64,000 nucleotides of DNA, from NCBI GenBank assembly GCA_038363925.1, contig JAQQWL010000006.1, forward strand, positions 972,501-1,036,500, in the 5' to 3' direction. How positions within the stretch are numbered: position 1 is the stretch's first letter; every line of letters begins with the position of its first letter. Both the position numbers and the translations under genes were made by a program. Below the pieces are notes generated by a model. The model searched no databases. It was not told the origin of the DNA and worked only from the letters and a program-made list of their open reading frames with translations. Below, piece after piece: positions 21,199 through 32,595 of the stretch. Source of the stretch: Apiospora phragmitis (lineage: Eukaryota; Ascomycota; Sordariomycetes; Amphisphaeriales; Apiosporaceae).

Positions 21199-23236
21199 AT
21201 GTCTCGAATCTATACGCACCGCGATCCGTACTTTGCCGAACTCGAGATACCGGCGCTGGATCTCCTGACATTACTGTTTGGTTAGTAGACGAAGAACAAC
21301 CAGTAGATGGCCTAATAAGACCCTCGCGGTACTAACCTGTGTAGAAACCCAAGATTCTGAATACTCGCTCGCGCAGGACAACTCCGTCGTGCACGTAGAG
21401 GCAGCCAATCCGGCCAACAGACTCTCCAAAGCTGATCTCCGTAGCTTCAGCGAGCAAGTCGCCCATGGCCTGCGCACCAGTTATGGGATCGGTGCCAATA
21501 GCCCCAACCGAGATGTCGTCACCGTCATCGGGTACGGCCAGATCCTGATGCCTGCCGTGTTCTTCGGTGTCATCGCGGCAGGCGGGGTGTTCTCTGCTGC
21601 GAGCCCTTTTTCTACAGGTAGTGGAGTGTTTTTTTTTTTCTTGTTTGTTCCCACCAAGAAGAATCATTTCGGACGGGCTGACCGAGAGCACCCTTGAGCA
21701 GTGGCGGAGCTAGCACGGCAAATCAGCCAGGCAAAGTCGGGCTTGGTCATCTGCGGCAGTGAGCACATCGATGTGGCCACCAAAGCGGCAGCCCATTGCC
21801 ACCTGCCGGCCCGTAACATATTGGTACTGGACTCGACCTCGCGGAGTCTGAACAGCGTAGCAGGTCATGTTGAGGCGATCTCGGGAACACGCCTACCGTG
21901 GGATAGAGCCACGGACCGGCAAGCGCTCAGGGATAGTCTCATTGTCATCCTATGGTCCAGCGGGACCACGGGCCTGCCCAAGGGCGTGCTGCTATCGCAC
22001 CAGAACCTTGTGGCCGAGACGCTCATCACCTCAGCCTACAACCGGAAATGGGCCCTGGAGCAGGTCAAGAAGGGAACGGTCATGGCCCCTGTCGAGTATC
22101 GCACTCTAGCGCACCTACCTACAAGCCACATTACCGGTCTCTGGGGGTACTTAGTCGGGGCGCTATACGCTGGTGGTACAGTATTCGTACGCTGCTGCAT
22201 CTCTTTAGCTCCGCATCAGTGAGCCAAATATTTATCTTGCTGACGCTTGGAACAGTGGATGCGCAAATACAACTGGCCCGACTTGCTCCGGTATGCCAAG
22301 GCGTTCAAGATCACGGCATTCTACACGGTCCCTTCCATCTACCTGCGCATGAGCAAGGCGTCCGAGGTGACGGACCAGTTCTCGTGGCTTGCGGGTGCCG
22401 TGACGGGCGCGGCCCCCATGGACGGCAAACTTCAGCAGTCGGCGAACAAGAAGCTCGGGGCGGCGGCTGCGGCAGCAGCAGAGGGGAAGGTCCACGACAG
22501 CCGTAGCAGATGCTCGGTCAGACGTGGGGGTTGAGCGAGACAACGGGCGCGGTGACGGCGGTTCCGGCCGGCGAGAGCGACGACACGGGCTCCATCGGCT
22601 CCATCCTACCGACCATACAGCTCCGAGTGGTCGACGAGGACTTCAGGGACGTCGAGCCGGGCCGCGAGGGGGAGCTGGTGGTTAAGGGGCCCGTCGTGAC
22701 ACAGGGCTACTACGGAAACCCTGCAGCGACCAGGGACGCGTTCCGCGACGGTTGGTTCTGCTCTGGAGACATTGGCGTGATGCGAAATGGCAAATTCTAC
22801 GTCGTGGACAGGAAGAAAGTAAGCTTAAAACACCATCTCCCTCCTGCTGTCGACCTGTGAAGAATGCAGCAACTGACAAGATGAGTGAACACATCAGGAG
22901 CTTTTGAAGTACAAGGGTTTGCAGGTGGCACCTGCCGAGATCGAAGGATTGCTGGTCGAGCACCCGCTCATCAAGGAGGCCGCCGTGATCGGGCTGCCAG
23001 ATACGTCCGCGGGGGACCTCCCGTGCGCCTTCGTGGTGCCCGAGGAAGGCGGAGCTCTGACTGCTACAGACGTCAAGAAGTACGTGGCGGACAGGCTGGC
23101 TGCCCACAAGCAGCTGAGAGGCGGCGTGCTGTTTGTCGACGAGATTCCCAAGAACGCAATTGGAAAGCTGCTGAGAAGGGAGCTGCGGGAACGAGCCAAA
23201 AAGGAAATAGGGGTGGCACAAGGAGCCAAGTTGTAA
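21199..23236 (+). CDS. Acyl-CoA ligase (4-coumarate/phenylacetate-CoA ligase type), frame broken
   Basis: Adenylate-forming enzyme that activates an aromatic or fatty acid as AMP ester and then CoA thioester. Exons begin at 21199 and 21345; later introns follow SPFST, TVFV and VVDRKK. Visible motifs: SSGTTGLPKGV (P-loop, A3), QTWGLSETTG (A5), GWFCSGDIGVMRNGKFYVVD (A7-A8), and KNAIGKLLRREL with the A10 lysine. It ends in GAKL without a clear SKL peroxisome signal. Between GAAAAAAAEGKV and QTWGLSE (about 22490-22512) the reading frame changes and the second frame has a TAG just before it; a 20-nt intron there would be too short. Substrate unknown. Confidence 0.82.
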
Positions 23237-24004
23237 TTGACAAAATCTTGCTTGTACATGGAAGTAATGAGATGCGACTGTAATAGTATCGACGAGAAAG
23301 ACATGGACCAGATGGCTCCCATGTTCTTCACGGGTCATGACGAGTATCCTTGGGGGCTAACCTTACAGTCTGATCGAGAGACGGCCATCTGGTGTCTCAA
23401 ACAGGTTGGGGCATGGGCCTCTCATTATTGGACGTGCAGGTTTACCAGTGGTGACGATCTCGCAGCTAGGCACCATGCCTGAAACGTGTGCGCATTGCAG
23501 GAAAGGGTGTTCAAGTGGCTCGTGGAAACAGCAGACACTGTTTCATGGCATGATGATCAGAGAAACCCGTCAGTGATAGTTGCGAATGCTCACGAGCAGT
23601 ATGGGATGCAAGAGGAGGATGTGCGGTAAATGCAAGCGTGCAAGTGTGGTATTCGATAGCGCCCTTTTCAGCAACGTTTGGACACCAATGTTTCGAGGTT
23701 GTTAAAAGGAAACAGAAAATAGTATTCAGTTTAATAGGATAGAGAATGTTATATTGCTAAAATCCATGGGACACCCAGTCGCAAACGGGGGATCATTTTG
23801 AACTTTTTGTTGTTGGACAGTAGGTAATTAGGCGCCACAGGAGGTTCTTAAGCAGCCAGCCACAAGGCCCCAGCAATAGGCTACAGCACATGCCTGCTCC
23901 CCATCCCCCACTTCGGTTCTGTATAGGCTGACTTCGCTTCCACGAGCTAGGTTCAATCCGATTAAATTCACCATTTCAAGACCCTGCAGATTGCCAAATC
24001 CGAC
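23237..24004. other. Intergenic, no gene recognised
   Basis: Downstream region of the ligase and promoter of the SDR gene. Short ORFs show no domain. Confidence 0.45.
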
Positions 24005-25115
24005 ATGATGCCAACATCATCCCCGTCTCCCCTCATGACGGGTGCCATTGCGGCAGCCGCCGTCCCCGCAGCCCTCTACCTGCTGAACGGCCTCGCCGGG
24101 CCCAAGCCGTCCACCCCACGAGCCGCTCTGGCGCCGGCGTCGGAGCGCGTGTGCATCCTCGGCGCTTCGAGCGGCCTGGGCCGCGACCTTGCCAAGAAGT
24201 ACGCCGCGCGCGGCGCCAAGGTCTGCCTGGTCGCCCGCCGCGCCGAGCTGATCGCCGCGCTGGCACGGGAGTGCTGCGGCGGCGAGGAGGAGGAGGAGGA
24301 GGGAGGAGGAGGAGGAGGAGGAGGAGGAGGACCGCCGCTGCATCGGCATCGCCGCCGACGTCGCCGTCGCCGAGGACATGGTGGCGGTCCGCGAGCGCAT
24401 CCGCCAGGCCTGGGGCGGCCTCGACACGCTGCACATCTGCGCCGGCGTCTCGGCGCTGCAGCCCGTCATGGACCTGGCCGGCGTCGCACCGGGCGAGGAT
24501 GCGTCGGCTGACAGCATCCGGCGGGTCGTCGAGATCACGGGTCGCGCGACTCAGGGAAACCTGGTTGGCCCTCTCGTCGCGGCGCTAACCTTTGTGCGTT
24601 ATAATCACCATTATCTGCTGCTGCCCATATTCCCCTTTCTCGCCATAAACAGGTGAAAGGTGAACGAACTAATCTTTCGGCATCGATAGATTCCTATGTT
24701 ACAGCGCACCTCGTCTTACCCAGCCATTCTTCTCGTTTCATCGCTCGCAGCTATGGTCGGCGCCCCCACGCGCGCACTGTACGGATCCACCAAGGCCTCG
24801 TCGCTGCTGCTCTTCCAGTCGCTTGCCGTCGAGCATCCGCGCATCGCCTTCACCTTCTTGCTTCCCGCAACGATTGAGGGCAACTTCCGCGCCTCCGCCG
24901 TGGATGCGGGTCCGGTCCGGGAGGCGGACCCCAACAAGACGGGCTTGAAGATCGACTACGTTGCGAACCGGTGCATCGCAGCCGTGGACCAACAGACGAC
25001 AGGCAACATCTTCATACCCTTCTTCCCCAACTTCCTGGCGCCGCTGATCTACACTTTGTGGCCGGGTTTCGTGGAGAAGGCGGCCCGGAAGAAGTACAAC
25101 TTTGAGGCATCGTAG
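24005..25115 (+). CDS. Short-chain dehydrogenase/reductase with membrane anchor, frame broken in a microsatellite
   Basis: NAD(P)-dependent oxidoreductase of the SDR family. An N-terminal hydrophobic helix (residues 11-30, TGAIAAAAVPAALYLLNGL) suggests a membrane anchor, as in ER-bound 11-beta-HSD-like SDRs. The nucleotide-binding motif is ILGASSGLGRDLA, then HICAG (NNAG position), LLVSSLAA (catalytic Ser) and YGSTKAS (Tyr and Lys). One intron follows ALTF (GTGCGT donor, about 24594; acceptor ATAG near 24690). Within the GAG/GGA microsatellite at 24281-24331 the frame slips by one base: before it the frame gives poly-Glu then poly-Gly, after it homology (RRCIGIAADVAVAEDM) continues in another frame. 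Tail KYNFEAS. Confidence 0.78.
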
Positions 25116-25702
25116 AACCGAAAGGTCATGTAACTGCTGTTGATATACGGAACTATGTGCACATTCAACCCATGTGTTACTCTACGGAATCGAGGCTTAG
25201 TTTTGCCGCATTTGAGAGAGAAGGCTTGCTACAAGCTGGAATGGCTGCCTCCCAGCCCCATTGTGTTTCGGAGTGCCCACAGTTCTTCCAAGTATTAGGG
25301 ACGGGCTCCAAGCACAGAAACATGGAAGGGGAAGTTCTTCTGGGGATGTGGATTGTTCATAGCGGCGAGGGCGTCATCTTTGCTGATCAAAGCACACTCT
25401 CGGACTCTTGATTACCAATGATGTGGTGTCACAACTGGATGGCAGGTACTTGGCGCTGATTTGTCACTCTCGTACAAGTCGGATGGTGCGGAGTGAAGAT
25501 AGGAAGGATGCAGGTCCGCCAGCACATCATTGTAGGACTCGTCGCATTCGGGTCAATATCGAGCTCAGGTCCGCCGCAAGTTATGGAACTGGACGGAAAT
25601 GCAACCTGGAACCATCAATGTCGCCATGACGTACCCCGCACTGCCTGTGCATAGTATATATTTAACCTCCGTCGCATATCATCGTCAGGACGAACTTTCC
25701 AA
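25116..25702. other. Intergenic, GST promoter
   Basis: No supported gene. A TATATA element (AGTATATATTTAACC, near 25653) lies about 45 bp before the first possible GST start. Confidence 0.45.
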
Positions 25703-26667
25703 ATGCTTCGCTGTTTTCGCAATAACCCCACATCCCGCAACTTGCTAGCATTTAATCAGCGTTATTCGTCTACGCACAACACAATGGCAGCCACATCTCA
25801 TAAGATCAAGTTGTACACCAGCCACGGATGTCCCTGTAAGATCGAAGAAGAAGAGAAAGCTTTCCGCACGTGAGCCTGTGACGAGGTCTAGATACTAACG
25901 TGGGACCCGTCGCCGGGTTATCCAGGGGCCCACCGCGCGCACATCGCCCTGGCCGAGCTCAACGTCCCCTTCCAGGAGGAGATCGTCGACCTCAGCGTCC
26001 CGCGCACCCGTGAGTACCTGAAAGTGAACCCGCGCGGCCTCGTGCCCGCGCTCGAGTTCGACGGCCAGGTCGTCACCGAGTCGGGCATCGTCGCCGCCTT
26101 CCTGGCCGACGCCTACCCGCAGGCGGGGCTGGTGCCCGCGTCCACCGACGCCAACGGGCCCCTGGCCCGCGCCCGCATCGCCTTTTTCGTCGATACCTAC
26201 TTCAGCAAGGCCGTCGGCCACGCCCAGAAGGCGGTCGCGGCTTACGCGGACGGCGAGGCCGCCCAGCAGCCGGCGCTGGCGGATTTCGTCGCGGCCGTCG
26301 TCAAGGAGATCGAGCCGCTGCTCGCGGACGCGGCTCCTTTCTTCGGGGGCAGCAGCAAGCTGACTCTGGCTGAGGTATGTTGTTGAATGAACCCGCCCCT
26401 TTTCGGGTTTCGACTATCAGCTCCAGTTCTTAACCTTTTACTCTTCTCTCTCCTCCCCATATAGGTCCAGACGGGTTCCTTTCTACTCCGCCTCTACGCT
26501 TACATCAAGCACGGGCTGGTCCCCGCCAGCCTTGAGGGAGAGTTGGCCACGAAGGCGCCAACTTCGACAAGTGGGCCAAGGCCACCATCGCACACGAGAG
26601 CGTCACGTGTGTCTGGGACGAGGATAGGGTCATTGCGCACTCCAGGTATAGGTTTGCCAAGAAGTGA
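25703..26667 (+). CDS. Glutathione S-transferase, omega-like, frame broken near the C-terminus
   Basis: Exons 25703-25835, 25926-26374 and 26465-26667. The thioredoxin-fold N-domain reads IKLYTSHGCPW across the first splice and then AHRAHIALAELNVPFQEEIV, so the active-site position has CPW-A-H, a cysteine as in omega-class enzymes. VTESGIVAAFLADAYP is the glutathione-binding ESxxI region. The C-terminal helical domain runs through VQTGSFLLRLYAYIKHGLVP. Near 26565-26570 one base is missing: the expected ending ANFDKWAKATIAHESVTCVW to RYRFAKK is in the next frame and ends at the TGA at 26665. A start at 25703 gives a mitochondrial-type leader; a second ATG at 25784 would give a cytosolic form. 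Confidence 0.82.
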
Positions 26668-27074
26668 ACCTGACATTTCGATGACGGAGGTTTGGGCCGG
26701 ATGAGCGAGTTGCTTTCGATAGATACCTAGTCATTTTAATTGGGACACTACTCCACGGTTTTTATTCGTGGTGGCTCAGCTTGTGATACACACTGGTATA
26801 TATATAAGTACTGAACTATACTATACACATCTATAAGTATGGCTTTGCGCGTTGTTGCTGGTTCAGGTCAGACATTATTCAGCCCAACCCAACCGCCCTT
26901 GTCCCTGGACAAGGAGTCTCTAGCAATGAGGACGTGTAAAGACCACAGAAAGCAGAAGCTTGAACCAAGAAGTTTTACTGTAACTCCAGCTAGGTGGCGT
27001 GGCTGGACCTGTTTGCTTCGGCGATGAGCCTAGGGACTTAACTTCATCTTATCTGTGACATGGTGCAGGTGGTA

Positions 27075-30000
27075 AGCTAAAGCACCCCCTCACGGGCCAC
27101 TTTATTGAGCTACCGTTACCCCTGTAATTAAAGCCATTTCTACGGCTAGAATTAACGTAAATATACTATCTTTCGTTGTTTTTAATAATAATATAGTCTT
27201 CCGCCTCTATATTATTATTTTTTATAGCTTTTATAACGTTACGAAGCCCTCTTAACACTTTAATATTATTAGCTTCGTCCTTATATATAACCTTACCCCT
27301 TAGTTTTTACTTAGCTCGGCGTATGTTAGCTATACGAATAAATCGTTATCCCGGTGCGATTTTTACTTTTTAACGTATTCTCGTAGTTTTATTATCGAGT
27401 TTAGTTTAAAAATAATCGATTTAAGCTTTAAAATACGCGATTTTATTAACGTTTTAATTTAAAGCTTTATTAGCTTTTTTAATAAAAAATCGTTAAGAGG
27501 GTAATTTAAAAGTAGGGTTCGTAATAGTTAATTTTCGATTATTATTTCGTAATTTTTAAATATTAAAGGGTGTTTTAATAGATATTAAAGTTAATTCGGC
27601 GAAAAAATCGAGTATTAATTCTTTTTTAATTATCTTTAATAATTTTAAACGTATTTAAGTAACCTTTATATCTTTTAAAATAACGTATTTTAACGATAAC
27701 GGTTTTAAGCGATCCCGCGACTAAATTTTAATCGTTTTTTAAGCGTTTTTAATTATAAAAAAAGTTAATACATTAATCTTAGTTTAGCGATATATTTTTA
27801 ATATATTTATTTTCGTAGGCTTTAGTTTAAAAACTATATTCGAGTACTTTTTTAAAATAATCCTTAACTTTCTCTTTAATAAACCGAAAACTCTTATATT
27901 TAAAACCTATACTATATAATTATAATATAGCTTATAAAAAATTAACTATATTTTATTTACGAGATAAAGTTATAAAAAATTATTATTTATATACGATTTA
28001 TAATTATTATAAATTAAAACGACTTATTTATTATTATAATAAAATTATATATAAAGGATAAAGATATTTTAAATTTAATTTAAAGTTATAATATTACTAG
28101 TTCACCTTTTAAATAACGCTTTAAACCGCTAATTATTTTAAAGATAGCCGTCTTAGTTTAAAAACTACTAGCTTTAAACGTCGGCCCCCTTAAAAATAAC
28201 CAGCGGCGGGAGGGCTACCTTATTATAGCTTATATACTCTAAGGTAGTAATCTATTCCCTTTTCTCGACGTCTTTTTTAAAAACTAAATAGCTAGTGGCT
28301 TTAATAACCACTTAATAGTTACCGTTAACGCTTTAGCCGATACTTATTTCGTTAGTATTATAAAAGCGTTTAAAAGAGATATTAGCTAGCTTTAAAGTAT
28401 TAAATTTATTAAAAAAAACGTTAATATTTATTATTATAACTTTATTAACCCGGTTATAATTAATTATTTTTAACTTTACGGTTTTAACGAACTTATTTTT
28501 AATTAAAAAACGAGTAACGTACCTCACGGTTTAATTAACCACATAGTTTAATTAACTATTTTCTTATAATTCTTAATAACTAAGTTTATTTTATCTCTTT
28601 TTTATTATTTTATTATAATTAATAATTAAAAAGAAAGTAATATATAATTAACGTTTTAAGCGCTTCGAAATAGTTTTAAATTAAATCTTTAATTTATAGT
28701 ATAAGTTTATAATATCTTTTATATAACTTTACGTTTTTAATATCGCGGCGATACTTTATAATAAAATATACGATTATTAATATAAAAGCTTATTATTTTC
28801 GAAAAAAATATAATAATTCGGTATATAATCGAACTAAATTCGTAATCGTTTTTTCTTTAAATAAGTAATATTAAAGATATAGCGAACTAATTACTCCTTT
28901 AACGCGACGCGAAACGCGTCGGTATTAATTAAGCCTCTAGCTTTATATAATAATAACTAGACCTCCGGACGCGTTTTAATTAAAAAATCGACTCTTAAAA
29001 AGTTCTTTACAAAGATCTCGACGTATATCGCGTATAGTTTACCTTCGTATAAAATATAATTAATAAATATAAGATCTAAAAAGAGGATATCTATAACTTC
29101 GACGAGACCGGCTTTCTTATAAGCTAAATCTCGTCCGAAATAATCGTTATAACTTTTAATTAATACGAGAAGTTTAAAGTAATTTAATAAAAGAACTAAA
29201 AATAAGTTATAATTATTTAAGGCGTCGGATTATACGGTTACGTTATCCCTTTATATATTATATTTATCGAGAAAACGTACCTCTTTTTTTAATACGAAAA
29301 CAGCTTATTATCGAAGGATTAAGTAAACGCAACTATTAAAAACGGCTAAACTACGAATGAAAGAGGCGAGGATTAAATTCGATATTTCGATAAATATATA
29401 AAGTTTTATACGAAAAATATTTATTATTTATTAATTTTCGAGCTTTATTATAAAAAACACTCGATTATTATACTTTACATATTTTTTTGTTTTATTATAT
29501 AAGCTTTAACCTCTTAATATCGGCTATTTTTATACGTTAAAAAAGTTATACGAGAAAGAAATTAAGCGTTTTATACGGGCGTATATTACTTATATCTTAA
29601 AGGAGGACTTCTTACCAGCGTTTTTAAAAGCGTTCCAGGCCACTTTTATCGTTTTAAATATCTAGGGAGGTTTTTAAAGGGCAGGACTTATACCGTATAA
29701 TCTAGAATATATTATTTTATAATTAAATATAAAGCTACGTACGTCGACGCCTCCGGCGACCTCTTTTAGCCTATTTATACCTTAAGAATTAAAAACTTTA
29801 AATAAGTTAATTAAAGTTTAATTTTAAACCGAGTACGTTAAAAATCGAATCGCGCGATATTAAAATAACTCTTTAATATTAATTTTAACTAAGCTTAATT
29901 AAATTATAAAAAATATAACGTAAATTATATACCGGCTTACTTTATTAAAAGGTAAGGTAACTATATTACGAAAGGCAAATAAAATACTTAGCCGGCGCCA

Positions 30001-30823
30001 CCGTACGAAAAGAAAACGGTTATAAAATAAAGGATCACTTCGTATATAAACTAAAAAAAACTTATAGTTTTAAAAAAATATTAATAAATAGTTATAAAAC
30101 GAATCGCGTTAAAAGATTAATCGTACGAGGACGTTTAAAACGCGCTTATAACGTTATAAAATCTACGGAAAACTCGGATATAATGCTCGTATTTATTAAA
30201 ATAATATAAAAGTATTTAAAGATAAAGATTTTAATTAATTTTAAAATATTAAATACGTTATAGCGGAATTAATTTATACTTTATTAAATTAAGTCTTTAA
30301 AGGTGGTTATTTAAACCGCGTAGTTAATTAAATCGTGGAGTACGTTATATTATCGTTATTTTAAATTATAAGAGGCTTTAAAAGCGTTTAATATTTATTA
30401 AGCTATAAACTTAAACGTAATTAATATTAACGCGAAACTTAACTTAGTTTAATTAACGGCTTAATATATTAATTCGTCTTTTAAAAATAGTAATAAAACT
30501 TACTAGTCTTTATTAAACTCACTTCTAGTAGGCACACCGGCAAGACGGCGTTAAATATACGATTAAGGGGCTAACTATTTACGGGCGGATTCGCGAGTAG
30601 CTGTTTTAAGCTTTACGTTATACACGGTAGCTTATATACGCTTTTAAATATCGAATAAAAATATCGTTATAAAGAATAAAAATAAACGAAAAGAATAAAG
30701 GTAATAATTATTTTATAAAATAAAAAGTAATAATTAAATTAAAAAGTTTTCTAGTTAAGATACATAATAAAAAGACGCGTTCGTAGGGTAAAACGCGGTG
30801 GCCCGTGAAGGGGTGCTTTAGCT
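27075..30823 (+). mobile_element. RIP-mutated Fot1/pogo-like DNA transposon, element 2
   Basis: A 3.75-kb AT-rich block with terminal inverted repeats AGCTAAAGCACCCC(C/T)TCACGGGCCAC and TA on each side (27073-27074, 30824-30825). It is longer than the inverted copy at 11098-13537: it keeps the central 1.8 kb and lacks the nested 495-bp insertion. Translating the plus strand across stops shows a Fot1/pogo DDE transposase (see separate entry). The many TAA codons at positions where the family has CAA or GAT-type codons, and the overall TA richness, indicate RIP. Inactive now. Confidence 0.9.
29086..29745 (+). pseudogene. Fot1/pogo-family transposase relic (DDE_1 domain)
   Basis: From 29086 one frame reads DIYNFDETGFLI, a stop, and ISSEIIVIT: the NFDETGF block holds the first catalytic Asp of Tc1/mariner Fot1-type transposases. 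At about 29510-29745 another stretch reads PLNIGYFYTLKKLYEKEI, RFIRAYITYILKEDFLPAF and, after stops, AGLIPYNLE, which is the conserved region after the catalytic core of Fot1 proteins. Changes such as CAA to TAA before PLNIG are C-to-T. Stops and frame breaks leave no intact product. Confidence 0.85.
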
Positions 30824-31026
30824 TATACTATAATAAAGTTGTTCTATTAAGGAGTGGCCAGAATGGGATGAAAAGGGGTCTGACTTCGGATGCAGCACCC
30901 CTCCAAGCACACGAACATACAAACCAATCAACAGATTATCTCCACCTTGAAATCCTTGGCCCCGATACAACCATCCTTGCCCGCTTATTACTCTTTCTTG
31001 GTTGCACTTCCCTACGCATTCCAGTA

Positions 31027-32229
31027 ATGGCCAACACAATCACAACTGATGGACCCAGTCCCATGACGGTTGTTTTCAGTGAAGCCACTGATGAGCAACA
31101 CCGTCTCCAATGCTATAAGCTCGCAGTCGCCGCCTTCGGGGCCCCTCTTTCCGAGCAAGACTACGTGGAGCGAGAAGAGTACCTGGACCAGCAACCCCTC
31201 ACTCGACACGGCGGCTGGCGGACTTGGTGTCTTCGCACGACGACGACGACAGAACCGCCAGGCCAGGCCGTCGTTTCGACGTGCAAGACGATACAGCGGA
31301 GCCTGATCGTGCGCGACGCAGGCGCCGTCAGCCGGGAAAAGGGGTACTGCATCGCCAGCATGGTGACCCATCCCGACTTCCGCGGCCGGGGGCTTGCGTC
31401 GGCGCTTCTGGAGCATCTCGGGCGGTGGTTGGATGGCCCTGGCGAGGCGCTCGCCAGCATGCTGTATACCAGCATTGGAAACGTAAGTAAGCAAACGTCT
31501 AGGTCCTTTGGGACTCGCCTGAATGCACGCTCTCGATACAGCTGACAGTCCTCCTCAAGTTATATCACGATAGGGGCTGGAGAATGCTTCCCGCCTACCA
31601 GGCTGTGCTCTCTTTCTCACCGCCAGAGCCCCTCCGCTCGCCATCGGATCAGACATTTCCCATAACACGGCTCCTGGAAAAAATCCGACATCTCTGCGTT
31701 GTGTATGCGAGACGTGGAGAGCATCAGAACCCCATTCGAGAGTTTTCAGGAAAACAAGGACGAGAGGCACATTTCAGTTCTTCCGACACCAGATATAACG
31801 GCATGGAAGCAGGACCGAGGTGACTTCACCGCCGCCAAGACGTTTGATAGAATACCGCAGCATCATGGTTCCATCTGTGAATCGGCAGATACCTGGCTAT
31901 ACTGGTACCACGATTACAGGAAGAAGCATTTGGCGGTTCAAAGGGTCTATCTTGGCCCGCAGGATGACCATCCTCAGCTCATACAAGCATTGGCGGCTAT
32001 CCTATTGGACGCGGTGAAGGACGCCTCGAACTGGAACCAGCGCGAGGTGGTTGTCTGGGATCCTAGCGCTGCCACTCTGGAAGCTGCAAGTATACTGGGT
32101 AAAACCCACGGCTTTTGGGTGGACCACGGTGAAAGAGACGGTGCCAGCATGTCATCTATACGATGGCACGGTGCGGACTTTTCGCGAGAGATCATCGTCC
32201 ATAACAATGAGAAATTTACCTATAGCTAA
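31027..32229 (+). CDS. LYC1-like GNAT N-acetyltransferase, frame broken
   Basis: Two exons, with an intron after LYTSIGN (GTAAGTAAGC donor near 31482) and an acceptor GATACAG near 31541. Exon 1 contains the GNAT core: IASMVTHPDFRGRGLASALL is strand beta4 plus the acetyl-CoA pyrophosphate loop (R-G-x-G-L-A). Exon 2 continues LTVLLKLYHDRGWRMLPAYQ and later GSICESADTWLYWYHDYRKK, KHLAVQRVYLG and VVVWDPSAATLEAA, the C-terminal domain of lysine acetyltransferase LYC1-type proteins. The frame changes in the A6 run at 31678-31683 (one A too many). LYC1 acetylates lysine in yeasts; the substrate here is unknown. The gene starts 200 bp from the right end of Fot1-like element 2. Confidence 0.78.
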
Positions 32230-32595
32230 AAAGGGGGGATATGCTTAGCACATCACTCGTCGCTATATGGCTTGGATACCTTCAACAAACACAACGTATT
32301 AGTTAAAATAGAAGCCGGTCCTTGGAATCCCAGGTGCAAAGCCCATCACAATAGGGACATATATACTACTTCTCCATATAGCGGCGTTAGCCTAAGTTGT
32401 AGAGTTAAGTATATTTACAAGTATATTACTCTTTGTATCTAACTTATATATATATAAGCACTGGTATACGCTTTGTAAAAAGTGCGGATTGGAGAAATCG
32501 TAATTTATTTCTATGAGGTATAGTCGGATTAAATAATAAAACATCAAAATAGGTCATAGAACGTCACGCTCGTGGTATGAAACTAAAGACGTTGC

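Noticed and set aside
22490..22512. A 20-nt intron explaining the ligase frame change
   Set aside because: Far shorter than any other intron here and no branch site fits; a frame break is simpler.
23237..23482. ORF after the acyl-CoA ligase stop
   Set aside because: Begins inside the 3' region, no domain, not a continuation of ligase homology.
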